NCBI GenBank assembly: GCA_033721915.1
Contig: JAWWAC010000027.1
Coordinates: 1-38,098, forward strand
Direction: 5' to 3'
Source of the DNA: REBR01 sp033721915
Lineage (GTDB): Bacteria > Pseudomonadota > Gammaproteobacteria > Pseudomonadales > Oleiphilaceae
Length of the DNA: 38,098 bases
Numbering within the stretch: position 1 is the first letter of the stretch; every line of letters starts with the position of its first letter. Of the stretch, positions 24,029-32,953 are shown piece after piece. Both the position numbers and the translations under genes were made by a program. Below the pieces are notes generated by a model that saw only the letters and a program-made list of their open reading frames with translations, ran no database searches and had not been told where the DNA came from.

Positions 24029-25172
24029 GGTTGTTCTCCCCGGCCACACGCTGCATGTAGGCCCTGAACAGGTTGGTGTATCGCGGCGTTGGAATCAGGA
24101 AGGCGTCATGGCCCCAGGGTGCCTCGATTTCGGAATAGCTGACATCGCGACGGGCGTCGATCAGGGCGTTCACCAGCTCCTCGGAGCGGGCCGGCGCAAA
24201 GCGCCAGTCGGAGCTGAACGAGAGCACCAGGAAGCGGCACCGGGCCTGGGCCATGGCGGCGGACAGGTCGTTGCCGTAGGCCCTGGCCGGGTCGAAGTAA
24301 TCCAGCGCCCGGGTCATCAGCAGGTAGGTGTTGGCGTCGAAGTTCTCCGAGAAGCGCTCACCCTGGTAACGCAGGTAGCTCTCCACCTGGAACTCCACAT
24401 CAAAGCCGAACTGGTAGGCCTGGTCACGCAGCTCACGGCCGAATTTCTCCCCCATGGAGGCGTCCGAGAGGTAGGTGATGTGGCCCACCATGCGCGCCAG
24501 CATCAGTCCCTGACGGGGCCAGGTGTTGTGCTCCAGATAGCGCCCGCCATGAAAGGCCGGGTCGGAGGTAATGGCCTGGCGGGCCACCTCGTTGAAGGCG
24601 ATATTCTGGGCCGTGAGCTTGGGGGTGGCGGCGATCACCACTGCGTGGCGCAGCCGGTCCGGCTGGCTGGTGGCCCAGTCCAGTGCCTGCATGCCCCCCA
24701 GTGACCCGCCCACCACGGCGGCCCACTGGCGGATGCCCAGCCGGTCCGCCAGTCGCACCTGGCTGTTGACCCAGTCCCGGACCGTGGTCACCGGGAAGTC
24801 CGGCCCGTAGGGCCGTCCGGTTTCCGGGTTCTGTGAGGGGGGCCCTGTGCTGCCGTGGCAGCCCCCGAGGTTGTTCACGGACACCACATAGAAGTGGTTG
24901 GTGTCGATGGGCTTGCCGGGGCCGATACAGCTCTCCCACCAACCGGGTTTGCGGTCCTTCCGGCTGTGGTAGCCGGCGGCGTGGTGGTGGCCGCTGAGTG
25001 CGTGACAGATCAGTACCGCGTTGCTGGCGTCGTCATTGAGCTCGCCGTAGGTCTCCACCATCAGGTCGTAATGGGGCAATTCCCGGCCGCACTCGAGTGT
25101 GAGTGGTTCGGGAAAATGCATAAGACGTGGTTCAACGAGACCGACAGAATCGGCGGGAAAAGGCTCGGACAT
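24018..25172 (-). CDS. metX: Homoserine O-acyltransferase MetX
   Basis: A 384-residue alpha/beta hydrolase-fold enzyme that acylates homoserine for methionine synthesis. The nucleophile elbow is GGSLGGMQALDW with S157; GGCHGSTGPPSQNP is the oxyanion-region signature, and the C-terminal EAPWGHDAFL carries the catalytic His. MetX paired with MetW in Pseudomonas uses succinyl-CoA, so homoserine O-succinyltransferase activity is the better guess, with acetyl-CoA possible. No SAM riboswitch was seen upstream. Confidence 0.94.
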   Translation of the reverse strand: MSEPFPADSVGLVEPRLMHFPEPLTLECGRELPHYDLMVETYGELNDDASNAVLICHALSGHHHAAGYHSRKDRKPGWWESCIGPGKPIDTNHFYVVSVNNLGGCHGSTGPPSQNPETGRPYGPDFPVTTVRDWVNSQVRLADRLGIRQWAAVVGGSLGGMQALDWATSQPDRLRHAVVIAATPKLTAQNIAFNEVARQAITSDPAFHGGRYLEHNTWPRQGLMLARMVGHITYLSDASMGEKFGRELRDQAYQFGFDVEFQVESYLRYQGERFSENFDANTYLLMTRALDYFDPARAYGNDLSAAMAQARCRFLVLSFSSDWRFAPARSEELVNALIDARRDVSYSEIEAPWGHDAFLIPTPRYTNLFRAYMQRVAGENNHEG

Positions 25173-25263
25173 GGTTTGCAGGCTTCGTCAGTCGCGGTCA
25201 GAGACCCCGGGTGCCCCGGCTTATGGCAGCGGTTGCACTGATCAGGCAGGGCAGTTTAGCGGC

Positions 25264-25287
25264 GGCACCTTCCCATGGCAAGGTGCC
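25264..25287 (-). terminator. Hairpin without a T-run after the dynamin gene
   Basis: GGCACCTT (25264-25271) pairs perfectly with AAGGTGCC (25280-25287) around an 8-nt loop. It starts 12 bp after the dynamin-like gene's stop codon and precedes metX, but no T-tract follows on the minus strand. It may be an RNA-stabilising hairpin or a weak terminator. Confidence 0.45.
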
Positions 25288-25298
25288 CGAACGACCCG

Positions 25299-27263
25299 TC
25301 AGGCAATGCCCGACAGACTGACCACCTTGCGCTGTGACAGGGAGGGGGGTGGCTGGCGGATTTCCCGCTGCAGCTTCTCGGCCACGGACAGTTCACCCCG
25401 CAACTGCTGCATGTCCCGCTCCAGTTTCTGCTGCTCCTGGCGCAGTGTTTTCTCGCTCTGGGTGACTTTACGCAGGCGGCGCACCTGGTGCTCCAGAAGG
25501 CGTTTCTGCTCGCCGGAGTAGTGCATGATCGGCAGCAGGGTTTCCTGGGGCCAGCGCTGTATATCCTCACGGGCCCGCTGGTGGATCAGGCGTGCCTCGC
25601 TGACGATGGTGTTCATGAAGCGCTGGATCAGCAGTGACTGGTTGCTCAGCAGTGAACTGGGGTTGCGCCGGAAACGTTCCGTCCTGCTGCGAAGATCCCG
25701 CAGTGCGTGCAGGTGGCGGCCGGCACGCAGCGGGATGGGCTTGAGATGCTCACCACGGCCATCGTCGTTGTAGCGCTGGTACAGTGACTGGACCATTTTC
25801 TCCGCCAGGCGCCCCTCGGTCATCAGGTGACTGAAGTCGTTCTCAAGGCGCTGGAAAAAACGGTCCATGGCCCGGTTCATGCCCAGTGTGGTCCAGCTGG
25901 CGCTGAGCTTCTGGCGGGTCTCGTGGACGTGTTCCTCAAAGCTCTCGTCGCTGAGAGCGTTGGCCAGTATGGTGCCCTGTGACTGCACCAGTCGCCGGCT
26001 CGAGCGCAGTGTGATCAGCTTGCGGTTGTAGTAGTCAAAGTCCTTCTGGACCTTTTCCGCCAGGCGCCGGATGGCCTCTTTCTCCACCTGCTTTTCACCC
26101 AGTGTCTGGTACTCCTGGTCCATGGCATCGAGCCGTGCCTGCAGGGCGGACTGGCTGTTGTAGAGCATGTTCATCAGATCCCCCACCAGGTTGTGGGTGA
26201 TCAGCTTTTCCTTCTGGGTGAGAATGCGCTCGATGATCAGGCTCTCCAGTCGGGGCATCTGGCTGCGCTCCAGCAGCAGCGGGTCCTGGCGCACCTTGCC
26301 CACCAGGCCCTGCTTGGCGGACACCGGGATCACCTCGTGGCTCTCCAGCCCCAGCTGACGGGCGGTCTGGGCGCAGATGCGCGCTATGGCCTCTTCGCTG
26401 TGCTTCTCCCCCTGCAGGTCGTCCCAAAGGGTGTCGATCTTGTTGAGCACGGCAAAGCGACCGGCCCTGTGGTCCGCGTCCGGGGTGTCGATATGTTCCT
26501 TCCAGATGCTCATGTCGCTGGCGGTGACGCCGGCATCGGCGCTGAGCAGAAAAATCACCGCCTGGGCCGATGGCAGCATGCTGATGGTCAGCTCCGGCTC
26601 CGAGCCCAGTGCGTTCAGCCCCGGTGTGTCCAGTATGCGCAGTCCCCGCTCCAGCAACGGATGCTGGAAGCTGATCAGGGCATGACGCCAGACCGGCACA
26701 AACACATGGTCGCTGTAGGCCGGGTCGTCATCCAGCCTGTCTTCGCTGAAGCCCAGGTGCCGCGCCTCGTCACGGTGCACGCTCTTGACCCGCGCCACCT
26801 GTGACAGGGCCTCGCTGGTGGCGGCGGTGTCCTCCGGGTCCAGTGTCAGATAGGTCCAGGCCTCTGACTGCGTCCGCAGCTGGGCCAGTGAGCGGGTTTC
26901 AAGGCGGCTCTCGATGGGCAGCAGCTTCAGGTAGCTGTTGCGGCTCTTGCGGTCGAAGAACAGCTCCGTGGGGCACATGGTGGTGCGGCCCGCCTCGGAG
27001 GGCAGCATGCGCTGGCCGTACTGGGAGAAAAACAGCCCGTTGATCAGCTCGGTCTTGCCGCGGGAGAACTCGCCGGCAAAGGCCAGTGTCAGCTCGTCCT
27101 CAATCAGCAGCTGCATGCCACGGCGGAGCCGCAGTGACAGGTCCTGTGAGAGCAGGTCGTTGTGCTGCAGCCAGGAGCGGTAGTGGGTCACCTGGCGCAC
27201 CAGCTGTTTCTTCCACTGGTGGTAGGCTTCAACCTGCTCGGACAGACTGCTGGGGGTGCTCAT
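25299..27263 (-). CDS. Bacterial dynamin-like GTPase
   Basis: A 654-residue large GTPase of the dynamin superfamily. G1 is GEFSRGKT (residues 64-71), G2 probably lies at RTTMCP, G3 is DTPGLNALG, and G4 is NKID. After the ~300-residue GTPase domain come long helical stretches with coiled-coil character (for example LDAMDQEYQTLGEKQVEKEA and the C-terminal RLRKVTQSEKTLRQEQQKLE), fitting a neck/trunk bundle. There is no obvious membrane-spanning paddle. Bacterial dynamins remodel or repair membranes in the few cases studied. Starts at 27263 in frame with an adequate site. It lies between metX and yggT, where pseudomonads have no such gene. Confidence 0.9.
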   Translation of the reverse strand: MSTPSSLSEQVEAYHQWKKQLVRQVTHYRSWLQHNDLLSQDLSLRLRRGMQLLIEDELTLAFAGEFSRGKTELINGLFFSQYGQRMLPSEAGRTTMCPTELFFDRKSRNSYLKLLPIESRLETRSLAQLRTQSEAWTYLTLDPEDTAATSEALSQVARVKSVHRDEARHLGFSEDRLDDDPAYSDHVFVPVWRHALISFQHPLLERGLRILDTPGLNALGSEPELTISMLPSAQAVIFLLSADAGVTASDMSIWKEHIDTPDADHRAGRFAVLNKIDTLWDDLQGEKHSEEAIARICAQTARQLGLESHEVIPVSAKQGLVGKVRQDPLLLERSQMPRLESLIIERILTQKEKLITHNLVGDLMNMLYNSQSALQARLDAMDQEYQTLGEKQVEKEAIRRLAEKVQKDFDYYNRKLITLRSSRRLVQSQGTILANALSDESFEEHVHETRQKLSASWTTLGMNRAMDRFFQRLENDFSHLMTEGRLAEKMVQSLYQRYNDDGRGEHLKPIPLRAGRHLHALRDLRSRTERFRRNPSSLLSNQSLLIQRFMNTIVSEARLIHQRAREDIQRWPQETLLPIMHYSGEQKRLLEHQVRRLRKVTQSEKTLRQEQQKLERDMQQLRGELSVAEKLQREIRQPPPSLSQRKVVSLSGIA

Positions 27264-27387
27264 GGGCCGGCTCTTGTGACGGTGACTGCCTGACAGGCCT
27301 GTAGGGGCCTGACTGCTCCAGGCCAGTATGTCGCCACTTTCCCATTACGGCAAGTTGACCCTCCCCGCAGGCACGGGGGTGTCAGGC

Positions 27388-27948
27388 CTAGAAAGGCAGT
27401 CCCACCGCCGCCTCCAGGTGGCTGACCACCACCCGCAGCATGTTCAGCACCAGGAACAGCAGTATCGGCGAGAGATCCAGGCCGCCCATGGGCGGCAGCA
27501 CACTGCGGAAGGGGCGCATCACCGGCTCGGTGACCTGCTGGATCAGCTGTATGCCCGGGTGGGGACTGCCGGGGGCAATCCAGCTGATCACGATCATGGC
27601 GATCACGGCAAAGAAGTAGATGGTGACAATCAGCCCGAGCACCTTGACCGCGCCCCAGGCCAGCAGGGTGATGGGGTCGGCCATGGTGCCCACCAGCAAC
27701 AGGATCACCAGGTAGGTCAGGCTCTGGAACAGGACCGCCACCAGCAGGGTGGCGAAATCCAGGTTGCGCCAGGGGGGCAGCATGCGCTGAAAGGGGGTGA
27801 CCGGCGGGTTGGTGGCCTTAACCACAAACTGGGTGATGGGGTTGTAGAAATCCGCCTCCGCCAGGCGCAGCAGGAACCGCAGCACCAGGATGGTCAGGTA
27901 GAACATCGCCAGGAACTGCAGTGATTGGACCAGAATCTGTGACAACAT
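27388..27948 (-). CDS. yggT: YggT family membrane protein
   Basis: A 186-residue inner-membrane protein with two copies of the YggT repeat. Each has a hydrophobic helix followed by a conserved segment near the membrane: NPPVTPFQRMLPP in the first half and TEPVMRPFRSVLPP in the second. Members are found beside proC and yggS across gammaproteobacteria; the precise function is unclear, with proposed links to cell division and osmotic tolerance. The ATG at 27948 has CAGGAG 6 nt upstream. The gap to proC contains no convincing promoter. Confidence 0.92.
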   Translation of the reverse strand: MLSQILVQSLQFLAMFYLTILVLRFLLRLAEADFYNPITQFVVKATNPPVTPFQRMLPPWRNLDFATLLVAVLFQSLTYLVILLLVGTMADPITLLAWGAVKVLGLIVTIYFFAVIAMIVISWIAPGSPHPGIQLIQQVTEPVMRPFRSVLPPMGGLDLSPILLFLVLNMLRVVVSHLEAAVGLPF

Positions 27949-28038
27949 TAATGACTCCTGTGGTGAGCGGATCATCGGCCGGGGTTTTAAAGCCCTATAG
28001 TGCTGCGCCGGGTGTGGGATTGCCAGCCGGGCCGGTGG

Positions 28039-28866
28039 TCAGCCCTGGCTGAGCTCCTTCTGCATGGTCCTTGAGCGGCTCATGGCGGCCTTGTGGGCCT
28101 GCTTGACCAGATCCCGCAGATGGCCTGTTTCCAGGGTGTTGATGGCCTGCTCCGTGGTGCCGCCGGGTGACATGACGTTGCGCTTGAGCCGGGCCGGGTC
28201 GTGCTCACTCTCAGCGGCCATGCGGGCGGCGCCGCCCATGGTCTGTATGGCCAGCCGTCGTGCCGTTTCAGCCGGCAGACCCGCCTCCACACCGGCCTCT
28301 TCCAGCGCCTCCAGCATCAGGAAGAAATAGGCCGGACCGCTGCCTGAGAGCCCGGTGACCGCGTGCATCTGCTCCTCGTCCTCAAGCCAGAGGGTCATGC
28401 CGATGCCCTCGAACAGAGTGCTGACCTGTTCCTGCTGGGCCTCACTCACCTCCGGCGTGGCAAACAGGGCCGAGGCGCCCTGTCCCACCAGTGAGGGGGT
28501 GTTGGGCATGCAGCGCACCAGTGGTACGCCACCACCGAGCCAGCGGCCCAGTGTGGCGGTATCCAGTCCGGCGGCAATGGACACCACCAGCGGGCGGGTG
28601 TTCTGCACCACGCTCACCACATCACGGCAGACTTCGGCCATGATGTTGGGTTTCACCGCCATCACCAGCACATCCCCCTGTTCCGCGCAGTAGCGGTTGT
28701 CGGTGGTGTAGAAGACCCCGAAATCACGGCCCATGGCCTGCAGGTGGCTGTCTTCCGGGGCGCTGACCCAGATCCTGTCCGCCGGGTGACCATTGGCCAG
28801 AAGGCCGCCAATCATGGCGCGGGCCATGTTGCCGGCGCCGATAAAGGAAAGGGTGGGGGTGCTCAT
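28039..28866 (-). CDS. proC: Pyrroline-5-carboxylate reductase
   Basis: A 275-residue cytosolic enzyme catalysing the last step of proline synthesis, NAD(P)H reduction of P5C. The N-terminal FIGAGNMARAMIGGL is the dinucleotide-binding motif, VMAVKPNIM and VRCMPNTPSLVGQG follow, and the C-terminal GLSGSGPAYFFLMLEAL through SPGGTTEQAIN is the P5CR signature. Length fits the family (~270). AGAGG precedes the ATG. A 17-bp-spaced TTGGCC/CATAAT promoter lies just upstream. Confidence 0.96.
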   Translation of the reverse strand: MSTPTLSFIGAGNMARAMIGGLLANGHPADRIWVSAPEDSHLQAMGRDFGVFYTTDNRYCAEQGDVLVMAVKPNIMAEVCRDVVSVVQNTRPLVVSIAAGLDTATLGRWLGGGVPLVRCMPNTPSLVGQGASALFATPEVSEAQQEQVSTLFEGIGMTLWLEDEEQMHAVTGLSGSGPAYFFLMLEALEEAGVEAGLPAETARRLAIQTMGGAARMAAESEHDPARLKRNVMSPGGTTEQAINTLETGHLRDLVKQAHKAAMSRSRTMQKELSQG

Positions 28867-28914
28867 GGGTCAACCTCTGTTGTTCGCTGATCGCAGTATG
28901 GCGTTCAGGCGGGC

Positions 28915-28943
28915 ATTATGCCTGCCCCGGCGCCCCGGGCCAA
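28915..28943 (-). promoter_or_regulatory. Sigma70-like promoter for proC
   Basis: Reading the minus strand, TTGGCC (28943-28938) and CATAAT (28920-28915) are separated by exactly 17 bp. Transcription would begin near 28908, about 40 bp before the proC ATG. Confidence 0.6.
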
Positions 28944-28968
28944 ACCCGGCGGTGTTTTCCCCGCCGTC

Positions 28969-29664
28969 TCAGTCCCGGGGGCCGAACAGGGCACTGCCCA
29001 CACGCACCAGGGTCGCACCCTCGGCAATGGCCGCCTCCAGATCCCCGGACATGCCCATGGAGAGGGTGTCCAGGCTCTTCTGTTCCGGGTGAGACTGGCG
29101 CAATCCCGCCAGCAGTTGCGCCAGGTGACGGAACGACCGGCGCTGCTGCTCTTCGCTGTTGTCAGGGTCCGGTATGGCCATCAGACCGCGCAGGCTCAGG
29201 CCGGGCAGTGCCAGGATTTCCCGGGCCAGTGGCGCCACCTCCTGCGGGGCCACACCGGATTTGCTGGCCTCGTCGTCCAGATTGACCTGGATGCAGACAT
29301 TCAGTGGCGCAAGCCCGTCAGGGCGCTGTTCGCTGAGCCGCCGTGCCACCTTGAGCCGGTCCACGCTGTGTACCCAGTGAAAACGCTGGCTGATATCCCG
29401 CGTCTTGTTGGACTGCACCGGGCCGATAAAGTGCCACTCCAGGCTGTCCAGGTCCGACAGGGCGTCCATTTTGCCAAGAGCCTCCTGCAGGTAGTTTTCG
29501 CCAAAGCGACCGACCCCCGACAGCGCCGCCTCGCGCAGTTTCTCCGCCGGCTGTGTCTTGCTGACCGCCAGCAGAGTCACTGAGTCGGGATTGCGTCCCG
29601 CAAGGACTGTGGCATTTTGTATGCGCTGTCTTACCAAGTGCAGCTTGTCTGCTATGCTGAACAT
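28969..29664 (-). CDS. yggS: PLP homeostasis protein YggS/PROSC family
   Basis: A 231-residue single-domain PLP-binding protein of the alanine-racemase N-terminal fold. K36 in LLAVSKTQ is the PLP lysine; HFIGPVQSNKTRDI and SMGMSGDLEAAIAEG are family hallmarks, the latter binding the PLP phosphate. It controls the level and delivery of free PLP rather than catalysing a known reaction. It is transcribed away from pilT, with 173 bp between them. The ATG at 29664 has a weak GGTGG upstream. Confidence 0.95.
   Translation of the reverse strand: MFSIADKLHLVRQRIQNATVLAGRNPDSVTLLAVSKTQPAEKLREAALSGVGRFGENYLQEALGKMDALSDLDSLEWHFIGPVQSNKTRDISQRFHWVHSVDRLKVARRLSEQRPDGLAPLNVCIQVNLDDEASKSGVAPQEVAPLAREILALPGLSLRGLMAIPDPDNSEEQQRRSFRHLAQLLAGLRQSHPEQKSLDTLSMGMSGDLEAAIAEGATLVRVGSALFGPRD
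29631..29658 (+). promoter_or_regulatory. Possible pilT promoter overlapping the start of yggS
   Basis: TTACCA (29631-29636) and TATGCT (29653-29658) are spaced 16 bp apart on the plus strand, each with four of six consensus matches. They lie within the first codons of the divergent yggS gene, so this is a weak call. Confidence 0.3.
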
Positions 29665-29837
29665 GTTTCTTTACCACCGTGATTGACCGAGGCCCAACGT
29701 TACTCCCGGCCCGAACCGTTGCCAAGTGCCCGCACCCCTGTGCCAGGGACCTTCCCCGGCCATGCCGGCCTTGTCCTCAGTGGGTCTGCCAGGCCAGTCA
29801 CGATGCCCGTTAACCCTGGCTTTGCCCGAGGACCTGT

Positions 29838-30872
29838 ATGGACATTACCGAATTACTGGCGTTTTCTGCCAAGCAGGGGGCTTCCGACCTGCACCTCTCG
29901 GCGGGACTGCCGCCCATGATCCGCGTCGACGGGGACGTGCGCCGCATCAACCTGCCCGCCATGGAGCACAAGGAGGTGCACCAGCTGATCTACGACATCA
30001 TGAACGACAAGCAGCGCAAGGACTTCGAGGAATTCCTGGAAACGGACTTCTCCTTTGAAGTACCCGGCGTGGCCCGTTTCCGTGTCAACGCCTTTAACCA
30101 GAACCGGGGCGCCGGCGCGGTGTTCCGGACCATCCCCTCCAAGGTGCTGACCATGGACGATCTGGGCATGGGCCAGGTGTTCAAGGACATTGCCTCGGTG
30201 CCCCGTGGCCTGGTGCTGGTCACCGGCCCCACCGGCTCGGGCAAGTCCACCACACTGGCGGCCATGATCGACTACATCAACGAGACCCGCTACGAGCACA
30301 TCCTCACCATCGAGGACCCCATCGAGTTTGTCCACGACAGCAAGAAGTGCCTGATGAACCAGCGGGAGGTGCACAGGGACACACTGGGCTTTAACGAGGC
30401 TCTGCGCTCGGCGCTGCGGGAAGACCCGGACATCATACTGGTGGGTGAGCTGCGGGACCTGGAAACCATCCGCCTGGCACTGACCGCCGCCGAGACCGGC
30501 CACCTGGTGTTCGGCACCCTGCACACCACCTCCGCCGCCAAGACCATCGACCGTATCGTGGATGTGTTTCCGGCGGAGAAGAAGTCCATGGTCCGCTCCA
30601 TGCTCTCGGAATCACTGCAGGCGGTGGTCTCCCAGGCACTGATGAAGAAAACCGGTGGTGGCCGCCTGGCCGCCCACGAGATCATGATCGGTACCTCCGC
30701 CATCCGTAACCTGATCCGCGAGGACAAGGTGGCACAGATGTATTCCGCCATCCAGACCGGCGGCAACACCGGCATGCAGACCCTGGACCAGTGTCTGCAG
30801 AATCTGCTGCAGAAAGGCAGCATCACCCGCGAAGCGGCCAGGGCCAAGGCCAAGATGCCGGACAACTTCTGA
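29838..30872 (+). CDS. pilT: Type IV pilus retraction ATPase PilT
   Basis: A 344-residue hexameric motor ATPase that pulls in type IV pili for twitching motility and DNA uptake. Walker A GPTGSGKST spans residues 130-138; the Asp box TIEDPIEF, Walker B-like DIILVGELRDLETI, the His box with GHLVFGTLHTTSA, and the PilT-specific C-terminal AIRNLIRE are all present. GAGGA lies 5 nt before the ATG. pilU follows 52 bp downstream, with a 20-bp perfect palindrome between them. Confidence 0.97.
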   Translation: MDITELLAFSAKQGASDLHLSAGLPPMIRVDGDVRRINLPAMEHKEVHQLIYDIMNDKQRKDFEEFLETDFSFEVPGVARFRVNAFNQNRGAGAVFRTIPSKVLTMDDLGMGQVFKDIASVPRGLVLVTGPTGSGKSTTLAAMIDYINETRYEHILTIEDPIEFVHDSKKCLMNQREVHRDTLGFNEALRSALREDPDIILVGELRDLETIRLALTAAETGHLVFGTLHTTSAAKTIDRIVDVFPAEKKSMVRSMLSESLQAVVSQALMKKTGGGRLAAHEIMIGTSAIRNLIREDKVAQMYSAIQTGGNTGMQTLDQCLQNLLQKGSITREAARAKAKMPDNF

Positions 30873-30879
30873 TGCCATT

Positions 30880-30899
30880 GCCTCCCCCCGGGGGGAGGC
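30880..30899. repeat. 20-bp perfect palindrome between pilT and pilU
   Basis: Positions 30880-30889 (GCCTCCCCCC) and 30890-30899 (GGGGGGAGGC) form a perfect palindrome with no spacer. In RNA it could make a stable GC hairpin with part of the centre as loop. No T-run follows, so it is not a standard terminator; it might slow polymerase, protect the pilT 3' end or bind a protein. Confidence 0.7.
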
Positions 30900-30924
30900 C
30901 GAGTGACTGATTAAGGAAAGCACC

Positions 30925-32052
30925 ATGGATTTTGACAGGCTGCTGAAACTGGTCGTGGAGAAAAACGGCTCGGATCTGTTTATCACCGCCGGTGTGCCGC
31001 CGAGCATGAAGCTCAACGGCCGTATCGTGCCCATTACCAAGAGTGCCCTGACCCCGGAGCAGACCCGTGAGCTGGTCTACTCCACCATGAACGAGAAACA
31101 GAAAGAGCAGTTTGAGGATCACTTCGAGTGCAACTACGCACTCAGTGCCCGTGGTATCGGCCGCTTCCGGGTCAGTGCCTTTTTCCAGCGCAACCTCTGC
31201 GGCATGGTGCTGCGGCGCATCGAGACCAGGATCCCCAGTGTGGACGAACTGGAACTGCCTGAGATCATCAAGGACCTGGCCATGACCAAGCGTGGCCTGA
31301 TCATCTTTGTGGGTGCCACCGGCACCGGTAAGTCCACCTCACTGGCCGCCATGCTGGGGCACCGTAACCGCAACAGCCGCGGCCATATCGTCTCCATAGA
31401 GGACCCCATCGAGTTTATCCACCAGCACCAGGGCTGCATCGTCACCCAGCGTGAGGTGGGGGTGGATACCGAGTCCTTTGAGGTGGCCCTGAAGAACACA
31501 CTGCGTCAGGCGCCGGACGTGATCCTGATCGGCGAGGTGCGTAGCAAGGCCACCATGGAGTACGCCGTCACCTTTGCCGAAACCGGCCACCTGTGCCTGG
31601 CCACGCTGCACGCCAACAACGCCAACCAGGCGCTGGACCGGATCATCAACTTCTTCCACCCGGACCAGCACAACCAGATCTGGATGGACCTGTCACTCAA
31701 CCTCAGGGCCATTATCGCCCAGCAGCTGGTGCCCACACCGGACGGCAGCGGCCGGGTGGCGGCCATTGAGGTGCTGATCAACTCCCCCAGGGCGGCGGAC
31801 ATGATCCGCAAGGGGGAGGTGGACAAACTCAAGGAGATGATGAGCAAGTCCCGGGAAGCCGGCATGCAGACCTTCGACCAGGCCCTGTACCAGCTCTACG
31901 CCGATGGCAAGATCACCTACCGGGATGCACTGGCCTGCGCCGACTCCGCCAACGACCTGCGGCTGATGATCAAACTCGGCGCCGATGCCGCCAGCGCCGA
32001 CCAGCTCTCGTCCAATGTGGATAAGCTGAGCATCCAGCAGGACAATGACTAG
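30925..32052 (+). CDS. pilU: PilT-like accessory retraction ATPase PilU
   Basis: A 375-residue PilT paralogue that assists retraction in a PilT-dependent manner. Walker A GATGTGKST spans residues 130-138; SIEDPIEFIH, DVILIGEVRSKATM and GHLCLATLHANNA mirror PilT, and the longer C-terminus (TYRDALACADSANDLRLMIK) is typical of PilU. It lacks PilT's AIRNLIRE, having VLINSPRAADMIRKGEV in the same place. AAGGAAAG lies before the ATG. Its last 8 bp overlap the start of the permease gene. Confidence 0.96.
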   Translation: MDFDRLLKLVVEKNGSDLFITAGVPPSMKLNGRIVPITKSALTPEQTRELVYSTMNEKQKEQFEDHFECNYALSARGIGRFRVSAFFQRNLCGMVLRRIETRIPSVDELELPEIIKDLAMTKRGLIIFVGATGTGKSTSLAAMLGHRNRNSRGHIVSIEDPIEFIHQHQGCIVTQREVGVDTESFEVALKNTLRQAPDVILIGEVRSKATMEYAVTFAETGHLCLATLHANNANQALDRIINFFHPDQHNQIWMDLSLNLRAIIAQQLVPTPDGSGRVAAIEVLINSPRAADMIRKGEVDKLKEMMSKSREAGMQTFDQALYQLYADGKITYRDALACADSANDLRLMIKLGADAASADQLSSNVDKLSIQQDND

Positions 32053-32953
32053 AGCGCTGTTTGCCGTCCTGCTGTGTCTCAACCTTCTGATTGTTGCCCT
32101 GGTGCTGGGGCTGGACACGGGGCTGCCGGAAGGGCAGCGTCTGTCCAGGGCCCTGGCCGGCTTTTCCGTGGGCGGCATGCTGGCACTGGCCGGTGTGCTG
32201 CTGCAGGTGCTGCTGCGCAATCCACTGGCCGAACCCTTTGTCCTGGGCATCTCTGGAGGCGCCACCGTGGCGGCCCTGGCCGGTCTGATGCTGGGCCTGG
32301 GCAGCGTCTGGATCACCTTCGGTGCCTTTGTGGCCAGCCTGCTGTCGGTGCTGATCCTGTTTGTTCTGGCGGCCCCGGGCGGGCAGCGCAGTGGTGACCG
32401 TGTGCTGCTCACCGGTGTGGTGCTGGCCGCCGGCTGGAGTGGCGTAATCGGCTTTCTGCTGGTGCTGGGCCCCCAGCCGTCGCTGCCCGAGCTGCTGTTC
32501 TGGCTGATGGGGGATCTGGCCCACCCGGTCTCCCCCTGGGGCTCTCTGCCGGTGCTGGGGTTGTCACTGGCGGCGGCCTGGGTCATGGCCAGCGGGCTGG
32601 ACCTGCTGGTGCACGGTGACCAGCAGGCGGCGGTGCTGGGTGTGGAGGTGCGCCGTCTGCGGCTGGCCTGCTATCTGCTGGCCTCGCTGCTGACGGCGGC
32701 GGCGGTGACGGTGGCCGGGCCCATTGGTTTTGTCGGGCTGCTGGTGCCACAGCTTCTGCGTCGTGCGGTGGGGGCACGGCACGTGCTGCTGATTCCCGCC
32801 GCCCTGCTCGCCGGAGGTGCCCTGCTGATGCTGCTGGACCTGACGGCCCGGGTGCTGGCGGGGGACAACCTGCTGCCGGTGGGGGTGGTCACCGCCGTAC
32901 TGGGTGTGCCGGCTTTTCTGGTGATGTTGCGGCAGCAGGGGGGGCGTCACTGA
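32045..32953 (+). CDS. FecCD/BtuC-type permease
   Basis: A 302-residue polytopic permease of the type II (BtuC/FecCD) ABC importer family. Family blocks are seen: LAGVLLQVLLRNPLAEPFVLGISGGA, the GVVLAAGWSGVIG region, WLMGDL, the coupling-helix-like GVEVRRLRL, and IGFVGLLVPQLLRRAVGARH. It is ~25-30 residues shorter than usual at the N-terminus, where the first helix runs almost directly into the first conserved block. It begins 8 nt inside pilU. With the neighbouring B12 genes, cobalamin or corrinoid is the likely cargo; a siderophore is possible. No substrate-binding protein is in the window. Confidence 0.85.
   Translation: MTRALFAVLLCLNLLIVALVLGLDTGLPEGQRLSRALAGFSVGGMLALAGVLLQVLLRNPLAEPFVLGISGGATVAALAGLMLGLGSVWITFGAFVASLLSVLILFVLAAPGGQRSGDRVLLTGVVLAAGWSGVIGFLLVLGPQPSLPELLFWLMGDLAHPVSPWGSLPVLGLSLAAAWVMASGLDLLVHGDQQAAVLGVEVRRLRLACYLLASLLTAAAVTVAGPIGFVGLLVPQLLRRAVGARHVLLIPAALLAGGALLMLLDLTARVLAGDNLLPVGVVTAVLGVPAFLVMLRQQGGRH

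Noticed and set aside
25173..25298. SAM-type riboswitch upstream of metX
   Set aside because: Only simple GC hairpins are seen; none of the conserved SAM-I/II cores is recognisable, and these are uncommon in gammaproteobacteria.
27264..27387. Multiple GGCCTGAC/GTCAGGCC words between dynamin and yggT genes as a repeat family
   Set aside because: They are short and could pair in several ways; no copies were noticed elsewhere in the window and no T-run supports a terminator.
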